In this document: piece after piece, positions 26,233 to 34,966 of the stretch
How the letters are laid out: each line of letters begins with the position of its first letter
How positions within the stretch are numbered: the first letter of the stretch is position 1
From: an uncultured Cytophagales bacterium
Lineage (GTDB): Bacteria; Bacteroidota; Bacteroidia; Cytophagales; 172606-1
DNA length: 63,151 nucleotides
Assembly: GCA_902805615.1 (NCBI GenBank)
Contig: CADCTQ010000324.1
Location: 1-63,151 of the forward strand
Direction of reading: 5' to 3'
The notes under the pieces: generated by a model
Told to the model about the DNA's origin: nothing
Database searches by the model: none
What the model saw: the letters and a program-made list of their open reading frames with translations, nothing else
Translations under genes and position numbers: made by a program

Positions 26233-27582
26233 TCATTCAGGCCCGTATCCCCGCGACGCGTCGTACCCCTCCTGCGGTCTCCTTTCCTCCGGCCTCCGGT
26301 CTTCTTGTAGCCGGTGGTAGACCCGGTTCCTGGTTTCGGCGCATTCTTCGGGCGAAAAGCCGCGGCCCAGCGTCCGGCGGGCATTGTCAACCAGCCGTTG
26401 CTGCAAGGCCGCGTCGCGCATGAGGGTGACCAGGCCGGCGGCAAAGCCGGCCGCCGTATCGGCCAGCAGGCACTCCTCCAGGTGGCGCAGGGGCAGCCCT
26501 TCGGCGCCGATGGTCGTACTCACCACGGGCACGCCGCGGGCCACGGCTTCGAGGATTTTGGACCGGATTCCGCTGCCGATCCGCAGGGGCACGACCATGA
26601 TGGCCCCCGCCAGCACGTCTTCCAGGGCTTCCAGGTACCCGGTAAAGATGACGTTCCGGTGGCTTTTGTACGCCGCAACGGTTTCCTGGGTCCAGTTGCC
26701 GGTCACGTAGAACCGAAGCCCGGGCTGCTCCTTTTGGGCGGCCTCCCACACCTCACTCAGGAACCAGTGCACGGCGTCTTTGTTGGGGTAGTGGGATTCG
26801 CCGCCCACGTACACCAGCTTGTGCCCGAACGCGTAGGGCCGCCCCGCCTCGCCCGGAGAGAGGGCCGCCGGGAAAGGGGACACCATGATCCGCCCGGCCG
26901 CCATGAATTCCGAGAGGATTCCCTTGTCGGTTTCGCTCAGCGTCACCACCGCGTCGTACTGCTGCAGCAGGTGAATCTCCTGCCACCGGGTGTGTTCGAC
27001 CACGAGGCGGTGTTTAAGCGTTTGCGCCGGCAGGGTCGCCAGTTCGCGCTGCATCCGCACGAACCGGATTTCGTGGTGCACGAACAGTTTCTGCACGCCG
27101 GGCGGCAACAGGTAGACCAGCGCCAGCGCCTCGACGAACTCAACCTGCACCAGGTCGTACGTTTTTCTTTGCAGTTCGGCCAGCACCAACTCGGCGGCGC
27201 CCTCGGGGATGCCCGTAAACCCGCCCTGTCCCCCCTGGTGTACACTCGGCAACCCGGGCAGTTGCCCGCCCGGACCGGCGGCCGGGGCGCCGCCTTTGAA
27301 GCTGCCGTGCACCAGCACCTCGAAGGAACCCTTCAGCCGCCGGGACAGCCGGGCGGCCAGGCTGGGTTTGGGCCGGGCGGCAGCGCCGGCCCCCGGCACG
27401 ACGCGTACCTGCACGTCTTCCCACTTGCCAGCCAGGGCGCGGCGGTGTTCTTCCTTGCCGGCAAAGCAGACCAGCGTGATGGCGTGTTGCCGGCGCAGGC
27501 AGTCAATGAGCAGGTACTGGGCCGTGTTGCCCCCCGAATGGAGCGGGTAAGGCAGGTAGGGCGTGACGATCAGGATGTTCAT
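26233..27582 (-). CDS. Glycosyltransferase family 4 with low-complexity insert
   Basis: 449 residues. GT-B start MNILIVTPYLPYPLHSGG; second domain LVYVGGESHYPNKDAVHWFL; donor site VPLRIGSGIRSKILEAVARG then VPVVSTTIGAEGL. Two oddities: a Gly/Pro/Gln-rich insert at ~95-125 that breaks the first Rossmann domain, and a charged C-terminal tail (EDRRPEERRPQEGYDASRG) beyond the family end. Its start overlaps the stop of the upstream GT2 gene (ATGA type). The 212 bp between its stop and the next gene show no gene. Confidence 0.88.
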   Translation of the reverse strand: MNILIVTPYLPYPLHSGGNTAQYLLIDCLRRQHAITLVCFAGKEEHRRALAGKWEDVQVRVVPGAGAAARPKPSLAARLSRRLKGSFEVLVHGSFKGGAPAAGPGGQLPGLPSVHQGGQGGFTGIPEGAAELVLAELQRKTYDLVQVEFVEALALVYLLPPGVQKLFVHHEIRFVRMQRELATLPAQTLKHRLVVEHTRWQEIHLLQQYDAVVTLSETDKGILSEFMAAGRIMVSPFPAALSPGEAGRPYAFGHKLVYVGGESHYPNKDAVHWFLSEVWEAAQKEQPGLRFYVTGNWTQETVAAYKSHRNVIFTGYLEALEDVLAGAIMVVPLRIGSGIRSKILEAVARGVPVVSTTIGAEGLPLRHLEECLLADTAAGFAAGLVTLMRDAALQQRLVDNARRTLGRGFSPEECAETRNRVYHRLQEDRRPEERRPQEGYDASRGYGPE

Positions 27583-28547
27583 CGGGACGTGAGGTACTGG
27601 TGCAGCGAACGGTATTTTTTGCCCAGCCGCGTCCGGTTCAATTCGTTGAGGTACCGGAGCACGGGCCCGGGCGGCGCGTGCCAGAGCCGCCGGGCGGCGC
27701 GGCCCAGGGTGAAGTACTCCCCCGGCCCGAAAAAGGTGCGCAGCTCACGCAACTGCTGGAAGAGGAAGTTGCGCTGCTCGGCGTAAAATTCCGGCAGGGC
27801 GGACGGCGAAAAGCGGTGGCCGTACCGGTCGTTGAGCCAGGCGAAGTATTGCAGCAGGGCATCCACCTTCTCGCGCTTGAACCGGCTGTTGCCGGTGGAA
27901 AGGTTGGCGCCGCTCAACCGCCACCTCACCCGCGGCCCGGCCAGGGTGCAGATTCCTTTGTCGCCGGCGAGGGCCGCCCAGGTGGCGTCGTCCGAACACC
28001 ACGCCAGCGGGAAATCCACGAACCCGCCTTCCCGCGCGTAGGCGCCCCGGGAAAAGACGTACTCGCAGGCCGTGCTCATGCGTTCAAGCCGCAGCTTCTG
28101 CCGCACGAAGTCCAGGGCGTCCTGGTACGGCGGCCAGGGCGCATTCTCCCGGATCACGTGGTCGTCCTTGTCAATCCAGCGCGTATTGAACCGGTACACG
28201 TCGCAGGCGCCTTCCCCCGCGCGCAAGGCTTCGAAAAAGGCGGTGATGCAGCCGGGCTCCATCACGTCGTCGTCCGAAAAAAACCACACCCAGGGTTCGG
28301 CGGTCAGCGCCACGCACCGCTTCCACTGGTCCACGATGGCCGTGCGGCCCAGGTTCTCGGGGAAACGGTGGTAGTGCAGGGGCATCCCGGCCGCGAACGG
28401 CCGGCAAATGCGCTCCAGGTCCTCGGGGCTGCAATCGTCGCCCACGTACACCGCAAACCCGGAGGCGTGCTGTTCGCGGATGGAACGGAGGGTCCGGGCC
28501 AGGTAGGTTGCTTTGTAAGCGGGGATGACGATTGCTAAGCGGTTCAA
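27579..28547 (-). CDS. Glycosyltransferase family 2
   Basis: 322 residues. MNRLAIVIPAYKATYLARTL with FAVYVGDDCSPEDLERI and VWFFSDDDVMEPGCITAF (DDD metal site) show a GT-A fold; AWCSDDATWAALAGDKG may be the acceptor/base region. The C-terminal third is basic. It overlaps the next gene by 4 bp, so the two are translationally coupled. A 96-bp GC-rich gap separates it from the upstream GT gene. Confidence 0.9.
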   Translation of the reverse strand: MNRLAIVIPAYKATYLARTLRSIREQHASGFAVYVGDDCSPEDLERICRPFAAGMPLHYHRFPENLGRTAIVDQWKRCVALTAEPWVWFFSDDDVMEPGCITAFFEALRAGEGACDVYRFNTRWIDKDDHVIRENAPWPPYQDALDFVRQKLRLERMSTACEYVFSRGAYAREGGFVDFPLAWCSDDATWAALAGDKGICTLAGPRVRWRLSGANLSTGNSRFKREKVDALLQYFAWLNDRYGHRFSPSALPEFYAEQRNFLFQQLRELRTFFGPGEYFTLGRAARRLWHAPPGPVLRYLNELNRTRLGKKYRSLHQYLTSR

Positions 28548-28643
28548 GGAAAGAAAAGTCGGTTAAGCGGCCGTACGGGCCGGCGGGATCGGGGGCAGCG
28601 GGGCGGAACGCCGGGGGCCGCGGCGGTTGCGGAACGGGGCGGC

Positions 28644-29555
28644 CTACCCCGCATTGCCGCCGGTGGGTTTGAGCAACCGGTAAATCTGGGGCATGACCGT
28701 CCGCAGGGTTTCCTTTGCCACCTTCGACAGCGTCCAGCCCTGCGGGTGGGAAAACAGGTATTTAAAGAGGTAATAAAAGAAGGTGGCGTTTTTCAGGTTG
28801 ACGGAAAGCATCACCGTAATGAAGTACTTGCAGCTTTCGTTTTCGAGCCGGTTCCACTTGTATTTGTCGAAAGTCTGCGTAGACACCGGCAGGTGCTTCC
28901 GCCATTTCCTGGAGAATCTGATTGCATTTTTTACCCACGACGCATTGATGCTGCCCGAAGAAAAGTGCTCCAGCAGCACGTCGTACACCACGCACACCCG
29001 GTGGCCCTTCTGGAAAACCTGCATGGCAAAGTCGAGGTCGTAAAAATGAAACTCCGGGAACGTGTGACTGTCGAACCGGTTTTGTTCCCACACCTCGCGG
29101 CGGCAACTGAACCATACGCCGTCCAGCGACACCACGTCGCTGATCGTTTCGTTGAGGGGGTTGATGCAGTTCTCGAAGGTAGGCCGTACGTCCTGGAAAC
29201 TCTGGATGAGGTTGATCCTCAGAAAGCGATCACCGGGCACCCACCAGCTCTCGGGATTGCGCGTTTTTACTTGTCCGCCCGCCACGCCGATCAACCCGAT
29301 GGACGGGTCCCGGAGCGTATCGAGCACCCGCCGGCCCCAGTCTTGGGTGACGAACGCAATGTCTTCGTGCATGAAGCACAGCACGTTGAAGCGGCTGCGG
29401 GCCGCCCCCAGGTTGTACGCCTCGCAAATCCCGTATTCTCCCTTGCTGTTGTCAATGACCTGCAGTTCGTAGGGCACCCCGATGGTGGCGGCGACGTTCT
29501 CGCTGACCTTGCGCAGGTAACTGGCATCCCGGGAGCAGATGATGATGGATATCAT
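28644..29555 (-). CDS. Glycosyltransferase (GT2/StrF-type)
   Basis: 303 residues. MISIIICSRDASYLRKVSEN, ELQVIDNSKGEYGICEAYNL and NVLCFMHEDIAFVTQDWG fit the StrF-like GT-A transferases, where HED replaces the usual DXD. SLDGVWFSCRREVWEQNRFD and FHFYDLDFAMQVFQKGH are further conserved parts. It overlaps the upstream methyltransferase stop by 4 bp. Specificity unknown. Confidence 0.85.
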   Translation of the reverse strand: MISIIICSRDASYLRKVSENVAATIGVPYELQVIDNSKGEYGICEAYNLGAARSRFNVLCFMHEDIAFVTQDWGRRVLDTLRDPSIGLIGVAGGQVKTRNPESWWVPGDRFLRINLIQSFQDVRPTFENCINPLNETISDVVSLDGVWFSCRREVWEQNRFDSHTFPEFHFYDLDFAMQVFQKGHRVCVVYDVLLEHFSSGSINASWVKNAIRFSRKWRKHLPVSTQTFDKYKWNRLENESCKYFITVMLSVNLKNATFFYYLFKYLFSHPQGWTLSKVAKETLRTVMPQIYRLLKPTGGNAG

Positions 29556-30439
29556 GAATGGTAAGCGGCAGTGGCACTGCTTTGTTTAACGTAATTGACA
29601 AACCGGGTATTATCCGCTTTTCTGACTTTCCGGCCCACCACGGCGATGTGGAAGGCGTTGATCAGGTCGGCGGCTTCCACCTGGAGGCCGAAATGATCGA
29701 AGATCCGCACGACCAGTTCCAGGTCAAACACGTGGTGGTGCAGGCACCGGTTCTCGTAGTTGCGCAGTGACCGCTGGCGGAAGGCCGGAAAGTCGCCCGC
29801 CAGCGGGTCACGCGCCAGGTCGTGCAGGTCCAGCACCTCTTGCAGGTGCGTAAGGTCGTCTTCCCGGGTATCGCGCTGCAAGTCTTCCAGCAGGTGGGCA
29901 AACGGGGTGACGGGCCGGTGGTGGTCAAACGTTTGTTCGCGGTGCGGCACCACCACCACCAACACCGCGTTCTTCTTGAGTACCCGCAGCCAGTTGCCGA
30001 CGGCCTTCAGCGGGTTGGCAATGTGTTCGAGGCTGTGGGAAGACAATACGAAGTCGTACTTGCCGTCCGGAACGGCGCTCAGTTCGGCCGCTTCCTGGAT
30101 GTACTGGTAACCGGTCCTGCGCTTGTAGTGATACTGGTAGGTGTGCCCCTCCTGCAAGCTGCCCTCCCACACGGTTTGGGCGCTGAAATTGCAGCCGTCC
30201 AGGCCGGCAACGATGGGGTACACGGGAATCAGGCCGCCCTTCTCGAAAATGTCGCTGGGGCCGCCGATCTCCAGCCCCTTTTTGCCGTGCAGGAGCTTAT
30301 GGTACGTTTTGTAGCTGGCCAGGGAAGACGTTACTTCGGGAGGCAGTTGCTTGCCGGTGGCTTTGTAATAGATCACCCGGTACAAGCCCTGGAGCCCCTG
30401 CTGTTGCCACGCCTGCGTGATTGTTTTTAGCTTGCTCAT
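29552..30439 (-). CDS. SAM-dependent methyltransferase
   Basis: 295 residues. The SAM loop is KKGLEIGGPSDIF (ExGGP variant), followed by GKYDFVLSSHSLEHIANPL and LRVLKKNAVLVVVVPH, typical of Methyltransf_11-like enzymes in polysaccharide loci. A His-rich stretch (ENRCLHHHVFDLELVV) follows. It starts 4 bp inside the preceding GT2 stop. Probable role: methylation of a sugar residue. Confidence 0.83.
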   Translation of the reverse strand: MSKLKTITQAWQQQGLQGLYRVIYYKATGKQLPPEVTSSLASYKTYHKLLHGKKGLEIGGPSDIFEKGGLIPVYPIVAGLDGCNFSAQTVWEGSLQEGHTYQYHYKRRTGYQYIQEAAELSAVPDGKYDFVLSSHSLEHIANPLKAVGNWLRVLKKNAVLVVVVPHREQTFDHHRPVTPFAHLLEDLQRDTREDDLTHLQEVLDLHDLARDPLAGDFPAFRQRSLRNYENRCLHHHVFDLELVVRIFDHFGLQVEAADLINAFHIAVVGRKVRKADNTRFVNYVKQSSATAAYHS

Positions 30440-31380
30440 GATTGCCTGAAATAATTTCTGATCAACATGCTCCGGATGCCTCTGACCAGCTTGTAATCCG
30501 TCCTGGCCAGCAGGCTTAGAATCCCAATGTGAGAGAGAACCTGGTAAACAGTTGCCGTCGGCAGCCAGGATGCGGCCAGCGTGCCGGCCTGCTGGAGCAA
30601 CTTTTTTTCTGCCGCCTCCGTCATCTTCACGCTTTTGAACATGAAGCGGATCATTTCCAGGTGCTCCAGGACGTGCTTTCCCTTTCTGACGGCGGCGGCC
30701 CTGACCGTATTCTGGTGCGTGCGGTAGTAGTTCAGTTCCCGGCTGACGTAAAGCAGGTTCCCTCTCTGGAGGAGCTTTATCCAGAACCGCCAGTCGCTGC
30801 TCACCCGGCCCGTCTCCTCGGCGCCCCCGGCCGCCAGATACTGATCCCTTCTGAAAACGACTGCACTGGCGTTGGGAATGGTGTTTTTGTAGACCAGGAA
30901 GTTGAGGATGTATTGCTTGCCCTCCATGTGGAAGTCTTCGGCAAACCGCCCGGCATCCAGGTCATCCGTGTGGGTCTTCCAGGAGTGGATGACCCGGTCG
31001 TGCTCATCTACATTCCACGACTGCGCGTAGGCAAGCACCGCGTCGGGAGTCGCCTCCAGTCTGGCAACGAGTATTTCCAGGAATTGCGCGTCGGCGTAAT
31101 CATCCGATTCGGCAATCCAGATGAATTTTCCCTTGCTTTCCCTTACGCCTTTGTTCCACTGTTTGAACGTACTGCCGCTGTTGGTTTCGTTCAGCAGCAG
31201 GCGGATGCGGGCGTCGGTCCGGGCGTACTGCGCCAGAATTTCGCGGCTGTCGTCCGTTGAACAATCATCCATCAGCAATACCTCGAAGTCGCGGTACGTC
31301 TGGTTCAATACGCTTTCGATCCGCCTCGGCAGGTACCGGGCGTGGTTGTAATTGGGAATAATAACGGTTACAGTAGCCAT
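30436..31380 (-). CDS. Glycosyltransferase family 2
   Basis: 314 residues from MATVTVIIPNYNHARYL, excluding 28 upstream codons. GT-A motifs: EVLLMDDCSTDDSREIL, NSGSTFKQWNKGVRESKG, FIWIAESDDYADAQFLE. Paralogue of the gene at 24000-24959, probably arising by duplication within the locus. A 4-bp overlap leads into the downstream methyltransferase. Confidence 0.92.
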   Translation of the reverse strand: MATVTVIIPNYNHARYLPRRIESVLNQTYRDFEVLLMDDCSTDDSREILAQYARTDARIRLLLNETNSGSTFKQWNKGVRESKGKFIWIAESDDYADAQFLEILVARLEATPDAVLAYAQSWNVDEHDRVIHSWKTHTDDLDAGRFAEDFHMEGKQYILNFLVYKNTIPNASAVVFRRDQYLAAGGAEETGRVSSDWRFWIKLLQRGNLLYVSRELNYYRTHQNTVRAAAVRKGKHVLEHLEMIRFMFKSVKMTEAAEKKLLQQAGTLAASWLPTATVYQVLSHIGILSLLARTDYKLVRGIRSMLIRNYFRQS

Positions 31381-31463
31381 TCGGAAAAAAGGTAAACGAT
31401 CACGCCCGGCCGGTTGTTGCTTGGCGATCACCCCCTGGGCGGCGCCGGCAGCATCGCCCGCCA

Positions 31464-32951
31464 TCAGAACCGGTAATACGCCAGCGCGGCCTTGACGAGC
31501 AACTTATGGAGCAACAGGGTGGATTTGGGGGTCTGGGCGTTGCGCAGGTGGGGGGGCACGAAAAACGCATCCAGCCGCTTTGCCTCGGCCGGCAGGTCGG
31601 TCACTTCGAAATGCTTGTGCTTGAGCTGGTACAGCAGGGAAGGCCGCAGGTTCCCCCACCGGATGTGCTCGGCGATCTCCCGGCGGGTAATGAAGCCTTT
31701 GTCCATCGCCTCTGCCAGTTCCCGCACCCATACGTGCCCGAACGCATTGTTGCGGTACAGCCAGGGCTGCTTGTTCATGTCCGTGTAGTGCAGCAGGTTG
31801 GTTTTCCCCTCTTCGTAGTACTCCAGGGAATTCCACTCGCGCTCAATGACGGGCCGGATGTTTTTAGCCACCCGCATCTCGTACATGAGCTTGGCGTAGT
31901 CAAGTTCGCCGCGGTCAAGCTGGGCCACGATGTGGTTGATGTCCCAGGCCAGGGCCTGGCAGTCCATCAGCATCACGCTGAACTGGGGCCGGCGCCCGGT
32001 TCCTTCCGCTTCGTAGGCAGCCAGGATGTCTCCCCCTTCAAACGGCTTGTCCCATAGTTTCCGCAGGTCCGTGAACACCTGCATGTCGGAGTCCACGTAA
32101 ATGGCTTTGCCCCTGAACCCGTTCAGTTGCGGGATGATGAAACGCTGGAACGAAAAAGGCGTACGCGGCTTGTTGGCCGGGTCCTTGGGCATGGGCATTT
32201 TGATGTTGCTCTGGTACAGGGGAAAAACCTCCACCGACATGCTGGTATTTTTCCGGATCGAGTATTCCAGCACCTTCGTGGGAATCAACTGCTCCTGGCC
32301 GGTGCCTACGTATACTTTGATGGGCGATTCCACGTTGAGGGGGGCGTAATCAATCTTTTTTTCCATGATCGTTCGGGCAATGTGCTTGAACTGGTGGTCG
32401 AAGGTCTGGTGACCGTTGGCGAGCAACTTGGTTTCGGTAATGTCTTTGAAATTGCTGCTGTACGTGTTTCCCCCGTCAATGCCCAGCGACCGCACGGTCT
32501 TTACCCCGGCCATCGCCAGCAGGTTCAGCACGGCTTCGGCGCTGAAAAAGCTGACCGGCACGACCGGGGAATCCTCTTTTTTCACCGGGCCCGTAACCAG
32601 GTTGTACCACAGGATGCGTTTCTCGTGGTACAGCTTCCGGAGGGTTTCGTGCTCTTGCAACAGCTCTTCCAGGTTTTGGTGCGTAGGCACGTTGTGGACG
32701 TGCGGAATCCAGGGCATCAGCAGGTACTGGGCGTTCCGGTCAATGGCTTCGGCACAATCCACCGGCACGTCAAAGTCAATCATGTGCGCCAGCAATGTCT
32801 TGTGGTGGCGCACCGCGTGATTGAGCGAAATGATGTGATACCCATCCGTATCGTACTGGTCTACGAGGGAAAATGAGGGCCCCTTGCCCAACATCAGCCA
32901 CGGCTTGGTCAATTGCCGGTTCTGGGAAAACCATTTGAAAAAATCCTGCAT
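31464..32951 (-). CDS. Fusion of a MAF/sialyltransferase-like domain with a GT8-like glycosyltransferase
   Basis: 495 residues with two distinct halves. Residues ~15-205: PWLMLGKGPSFSLVDQYD, YHIISLNHAVRHH and VRSLGIDGGNTYSSNF. This G-x-GPS/LN/D pattern resembles the Rossmann-like domain of Cst-type (GT42) sialyltransferases and MAF/DUF115 proteins. Residues ~210-440: IKVYVGTGQEQLIPTKVLEY then GKAIYVDSDMQVFTDLRKLW with DSD (287-289) as DXD, resembling GT8 transferases. Both assignments rest on motif recognition only. If right, one polypeptide may add two sugars in succession. It lies directly below the arabinose-5-phosphate isomerase gene. Confidence 0.7.
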   Translation of the reverse strand: MQDFFKWFSQNRQLTKPWLMLGKGPSFSLVDQYDTDGYHIISLNHAVRHHKTLLAHMIDFDVPVDCAEAIDRNAQYLLMPWIPHVHNVPTHQNLEELLQEHETLRKLYHEKRILWYNLVTGPVKKEDSPVVPVSFFSAEAVLNLLAMAGVKTVRSLGIDGGNTYSSNFKDITETKLLANGHQTFDHQFKHIARTIMEKKIDYAPLNVESPIKVYVGTGQEQLIPTKVLEYSIRKNTSMSVEVFPLYQSNIKMPMPKDPANKPRTPFSFQRFIIPQLNGFRGKAIYVDSDMQVFTDLRKLWDKPFEGGDILAAYEAEGTGRRPQFSVMLMDCQALAWDINHIVAQLDRGELDYAKLMYEMRVAKNIRPVIEREWNSLEYYEEGKTNLLHYTDMNKQPWLYRNNAFGHVWVRELAEAMDKGFITRREIAEHIRWGNLRPSLLYQLKHKHFEVTDLPAEAKRLDAFFVPPHLRNAQTPKSTLLLHKLLVKAALAYYRF

Positions 32952-32975
32952 GTGCTTGCTACCCGGGTGAATGAA

Positions 32976-33998
32976 TTACAGTTTTCCAATGATGTCGTGT
33001 ATCCTCAACAATCCCACGGCTTTCCCGTCGGTATCCACCACCGGCAACACGGAGATCTGGGAGGCGCGTTTCTCCATCAGTTGCAGGGCATTGTAAGCCA
33101 GCATGTCCGGGTGTACCACAATGGGATTGGGGGTCATGATTACCTGGGCGGTCAACGCCTCAAACTGCCCGGCCGGGAACCGCTTGCCGAGACGCCTCAA
33201 ATCCCCGTCGGTGATGATGCCCAGCAACACCTGCCGGTCGTCCACCACGTTGACGGCTCCCAGGTTCCACCGGCCGATCAGGTCAATGATTTCGCTCCAC
33301 GAGGCAACGGGCGGGGCGGTCGGGTTGCCCGCTCCCCCGTGCATGAGGTCTTTCACCCGGAGCGCCAGCCGCTTGCCCAGCTTGCCCGCCGGGTGGTTGA
33401 CGGCAAAATCTTCCGCTTTTACCTGCTTGGCCTGCATGAGGGTCATGGCCAGGGCGTCGCCCAGCGCCAGTGCCACCGTGGTGCTGGTGGTCGGCGCCAG
33501 GTTCAGCGGACAGGCTTCCCGGTCAATCGAGGCATCCAGCACGGCGTACGCATTCCGGGCCAGGGTGGAGTGCAGGTTGCCGACAATGGCGACGATGGGC
33601 ACTTTGCGCAACTGAAGGTGCGGCAGCAAAGAAATGATCTCTTCGGTTTCACCGCTGTTGCTGATGGCAATGACCACGTCTTTGGCCGTCACCAGTCCCA
33701 GGTCTCCGTGCATGGCATCGGAGGCGTGCAGGTGAATGGCCGGGGTGCCGGTGCTCGAAAGCGTGGCAGCGATCTTGTGGGCGATGATGCCCGATTTGCC
33801 CACGCCCAGCACGACTACTTTGCCCTCGCACCGCACCAACTGGTCAATGCTCTTCTCCACGGCCTCCAGCGTCAGCAGGCCCGCTACCCGCCGGATGGCG
33901 TCTGCCTCCGCCACCAGAATGTCAGATACGGACTTGAGGTAATCAGTAGAATAACAAGGGGCTGAGTCCGTATTGCTCAGTAATTGAATCATACTCAT
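32976..33998 (-). CDS. kdsD: D-arabinose-5-phosphate isomerase (KpsF/GutQ family)
   Basis: Converts ribulose-5-phosphate to arabinose-5-phosphate, the precursor of Kdo. 340 residues. SIS domain ~45-180: GKVVVLGVGKSGIIAHKIAA, STGTPAIHLHASDAMHGDLG, AISNSGETEEIISLLPHL, and NLAPTTSTTVALALGDALA, all characteristic. Two CBS domains follow (~215-340; NVVDDRQVLLGIITDGDLRR; VLPVVDTDGKAVGLLRIHDI). With kdsA at the head of the locus, this gives two of the Kdo pathway steps. Kdo could serve lipid A core or the exported glycan. Confidence 0.93.
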   Translation of the reverse strand: MSMIQLLSNTDSAPCYSTDYLKSVSDILVAEADAIRRVAGLLTLEAVEKSIDQLVRCEGKVVVLGVGKSGIIAHKIAATLSSTGTPAIHLHASDAMHGDLGLVTAKDVVIAISNSGETEEIISLLPHLQLRKVPIVAIVGNLHSTLARNAYAVLDASIDREACPLNLAPTTSTTVALALGDALAMTLMQAKQVKAEDFAVNHPAGKLGKRLALRVKDLMHGGAGNPTAPPVASWSEIIDLIGRWNLGAVNVVDDRQVLLGIITDGDLRRLGKRFPAGQFEALTAQVIMTPNPIVVHPDMLAYNALQLMEKRASQISVLPVVDTDGKAVGLLRIHDIIGKL

Positions 33999-34005
33999 TC
34001 AAGGG

Positions 34006-34869
34006 TTACTTACGGGCAAAGAGTAGGACCCGGGGACCATTGCGCTCCTCCCGGTGCTCCAGCACCTCCGTGCTGGAGAAGCCGCCTTCGCGCAACACTG
34101 CTTCGATGGTGGGCAGGGTAAGCCACTTGGCGTGGTCGTACATCCCCGAGAACACGTCTTTTCCCTCTCCGTGTTTCCGGTAAAGGTAGCTCTTTCCGTT
34201 CACTTGGTAGTGTTCGGTGGCCTGCCCGGGCTGGGCAATGTGGGTGTCGAGCAGGAGTGCCTCCCGCGTGATCCGCGCCACGTCGCTCAGGTGGGTGACG
34301 GGGTCTTTGAGGTGATAGAGTACGCCGATGTGGTGACACACGTCGGCCTGCAGCCGGCCCAACTGGTGCTGCCAGTTTTCCACGTCGCATTTGAACACTT
34401 CCGGACGGTAGTTGAACATGGCCGTGCGCACAATCGTTTTCACCACGTTTTCCATCCGCGCATCCACCGCCGTTACGCGGCCGGCCAGCCGGCACAGGCC
34501 AATGGTATGGATGCCTTCGAAACAGCCGATCTCCAGGACGTGTCTGCCGGAAAGATCAATCCGGTCCTGGAGCAGCTGGTGGCGCGGGTCGTGCGTTTTT
34601 TCGGGCCGGTCCCGTTTGCCGCTCCAGGCTACGTTGCCGAATCTCCGGCCGTGGGCGTCCACCACGAAACAGTTCCAGTCGAGCAGGGCGTTGAGTTCGG
34701 TCAGGTCCTGGTCGCTCAGGGGGTCCACCAGCGGGATTTCGTTGCGTTCCTGCTCGAATCCCTTGAGGGGAAAGTTTACTTTGGGGTTGGCGGGAGCCGC
34801 GTCGCCCTGCGGCCGCCCGGGCGTTTGCAATGGCTTTTTGTTTAAGATCTTCTTCAGAATGTCCATCAT
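34006..34869 (-). CDS. SAM-dependent methyltransferase (CmoB-like)
   Basis: 287 residues. SAM loop HVLEIGCFEGIHTIGLCR, acidic AVDARMENVVK, and HHIGVLYHLKDPVTHLSDVA are typical of class I enzymes; the VLYHLxDP pattern recalls CmoB/DUF1698 relatives. N-terminal ~55 residues are a linker-like extension. Two adjacent ATG codons make the start uncertain by one residue. Likely sugar or lipid-linked glycan methylation. Confidence 0.82.
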   Translation of the reverse strand: MMDILKKILNKKPLQTPGRPQGDAAPANPKVNFPLKGFEQERNEIPLVDPLSDQDLTELNALLDWNCFVVDAHGRRFGNVAWSGKRDRPEKTHDPRHQLLQDRIDLSGRHVLEIGCFEGIHTIGLCRLAGRVTAVDARMENVVKTIVRTAMFNYRPEVFKCDVENWQHQLGRLQADVCHHIGVLYHLKDPVTHLSDVARITREALLLDTHIAQPGQATEHYQVNGKSYLYRKHGEGKDVFSGMYDHAKWLTLPTIEAVLREGGFSSTEVLEHREERNGPRVLLFARK

Positions 34870-34966
34870 TTGCGTAGTGCGCTGTAAGTGTGTGGGTTAG
34901 GTACCGGCGGCGCGTCAAACGGCACGGGCCCGTTTTTTCGGGGCTCATCCCCGCGCTGCCCTTTTT

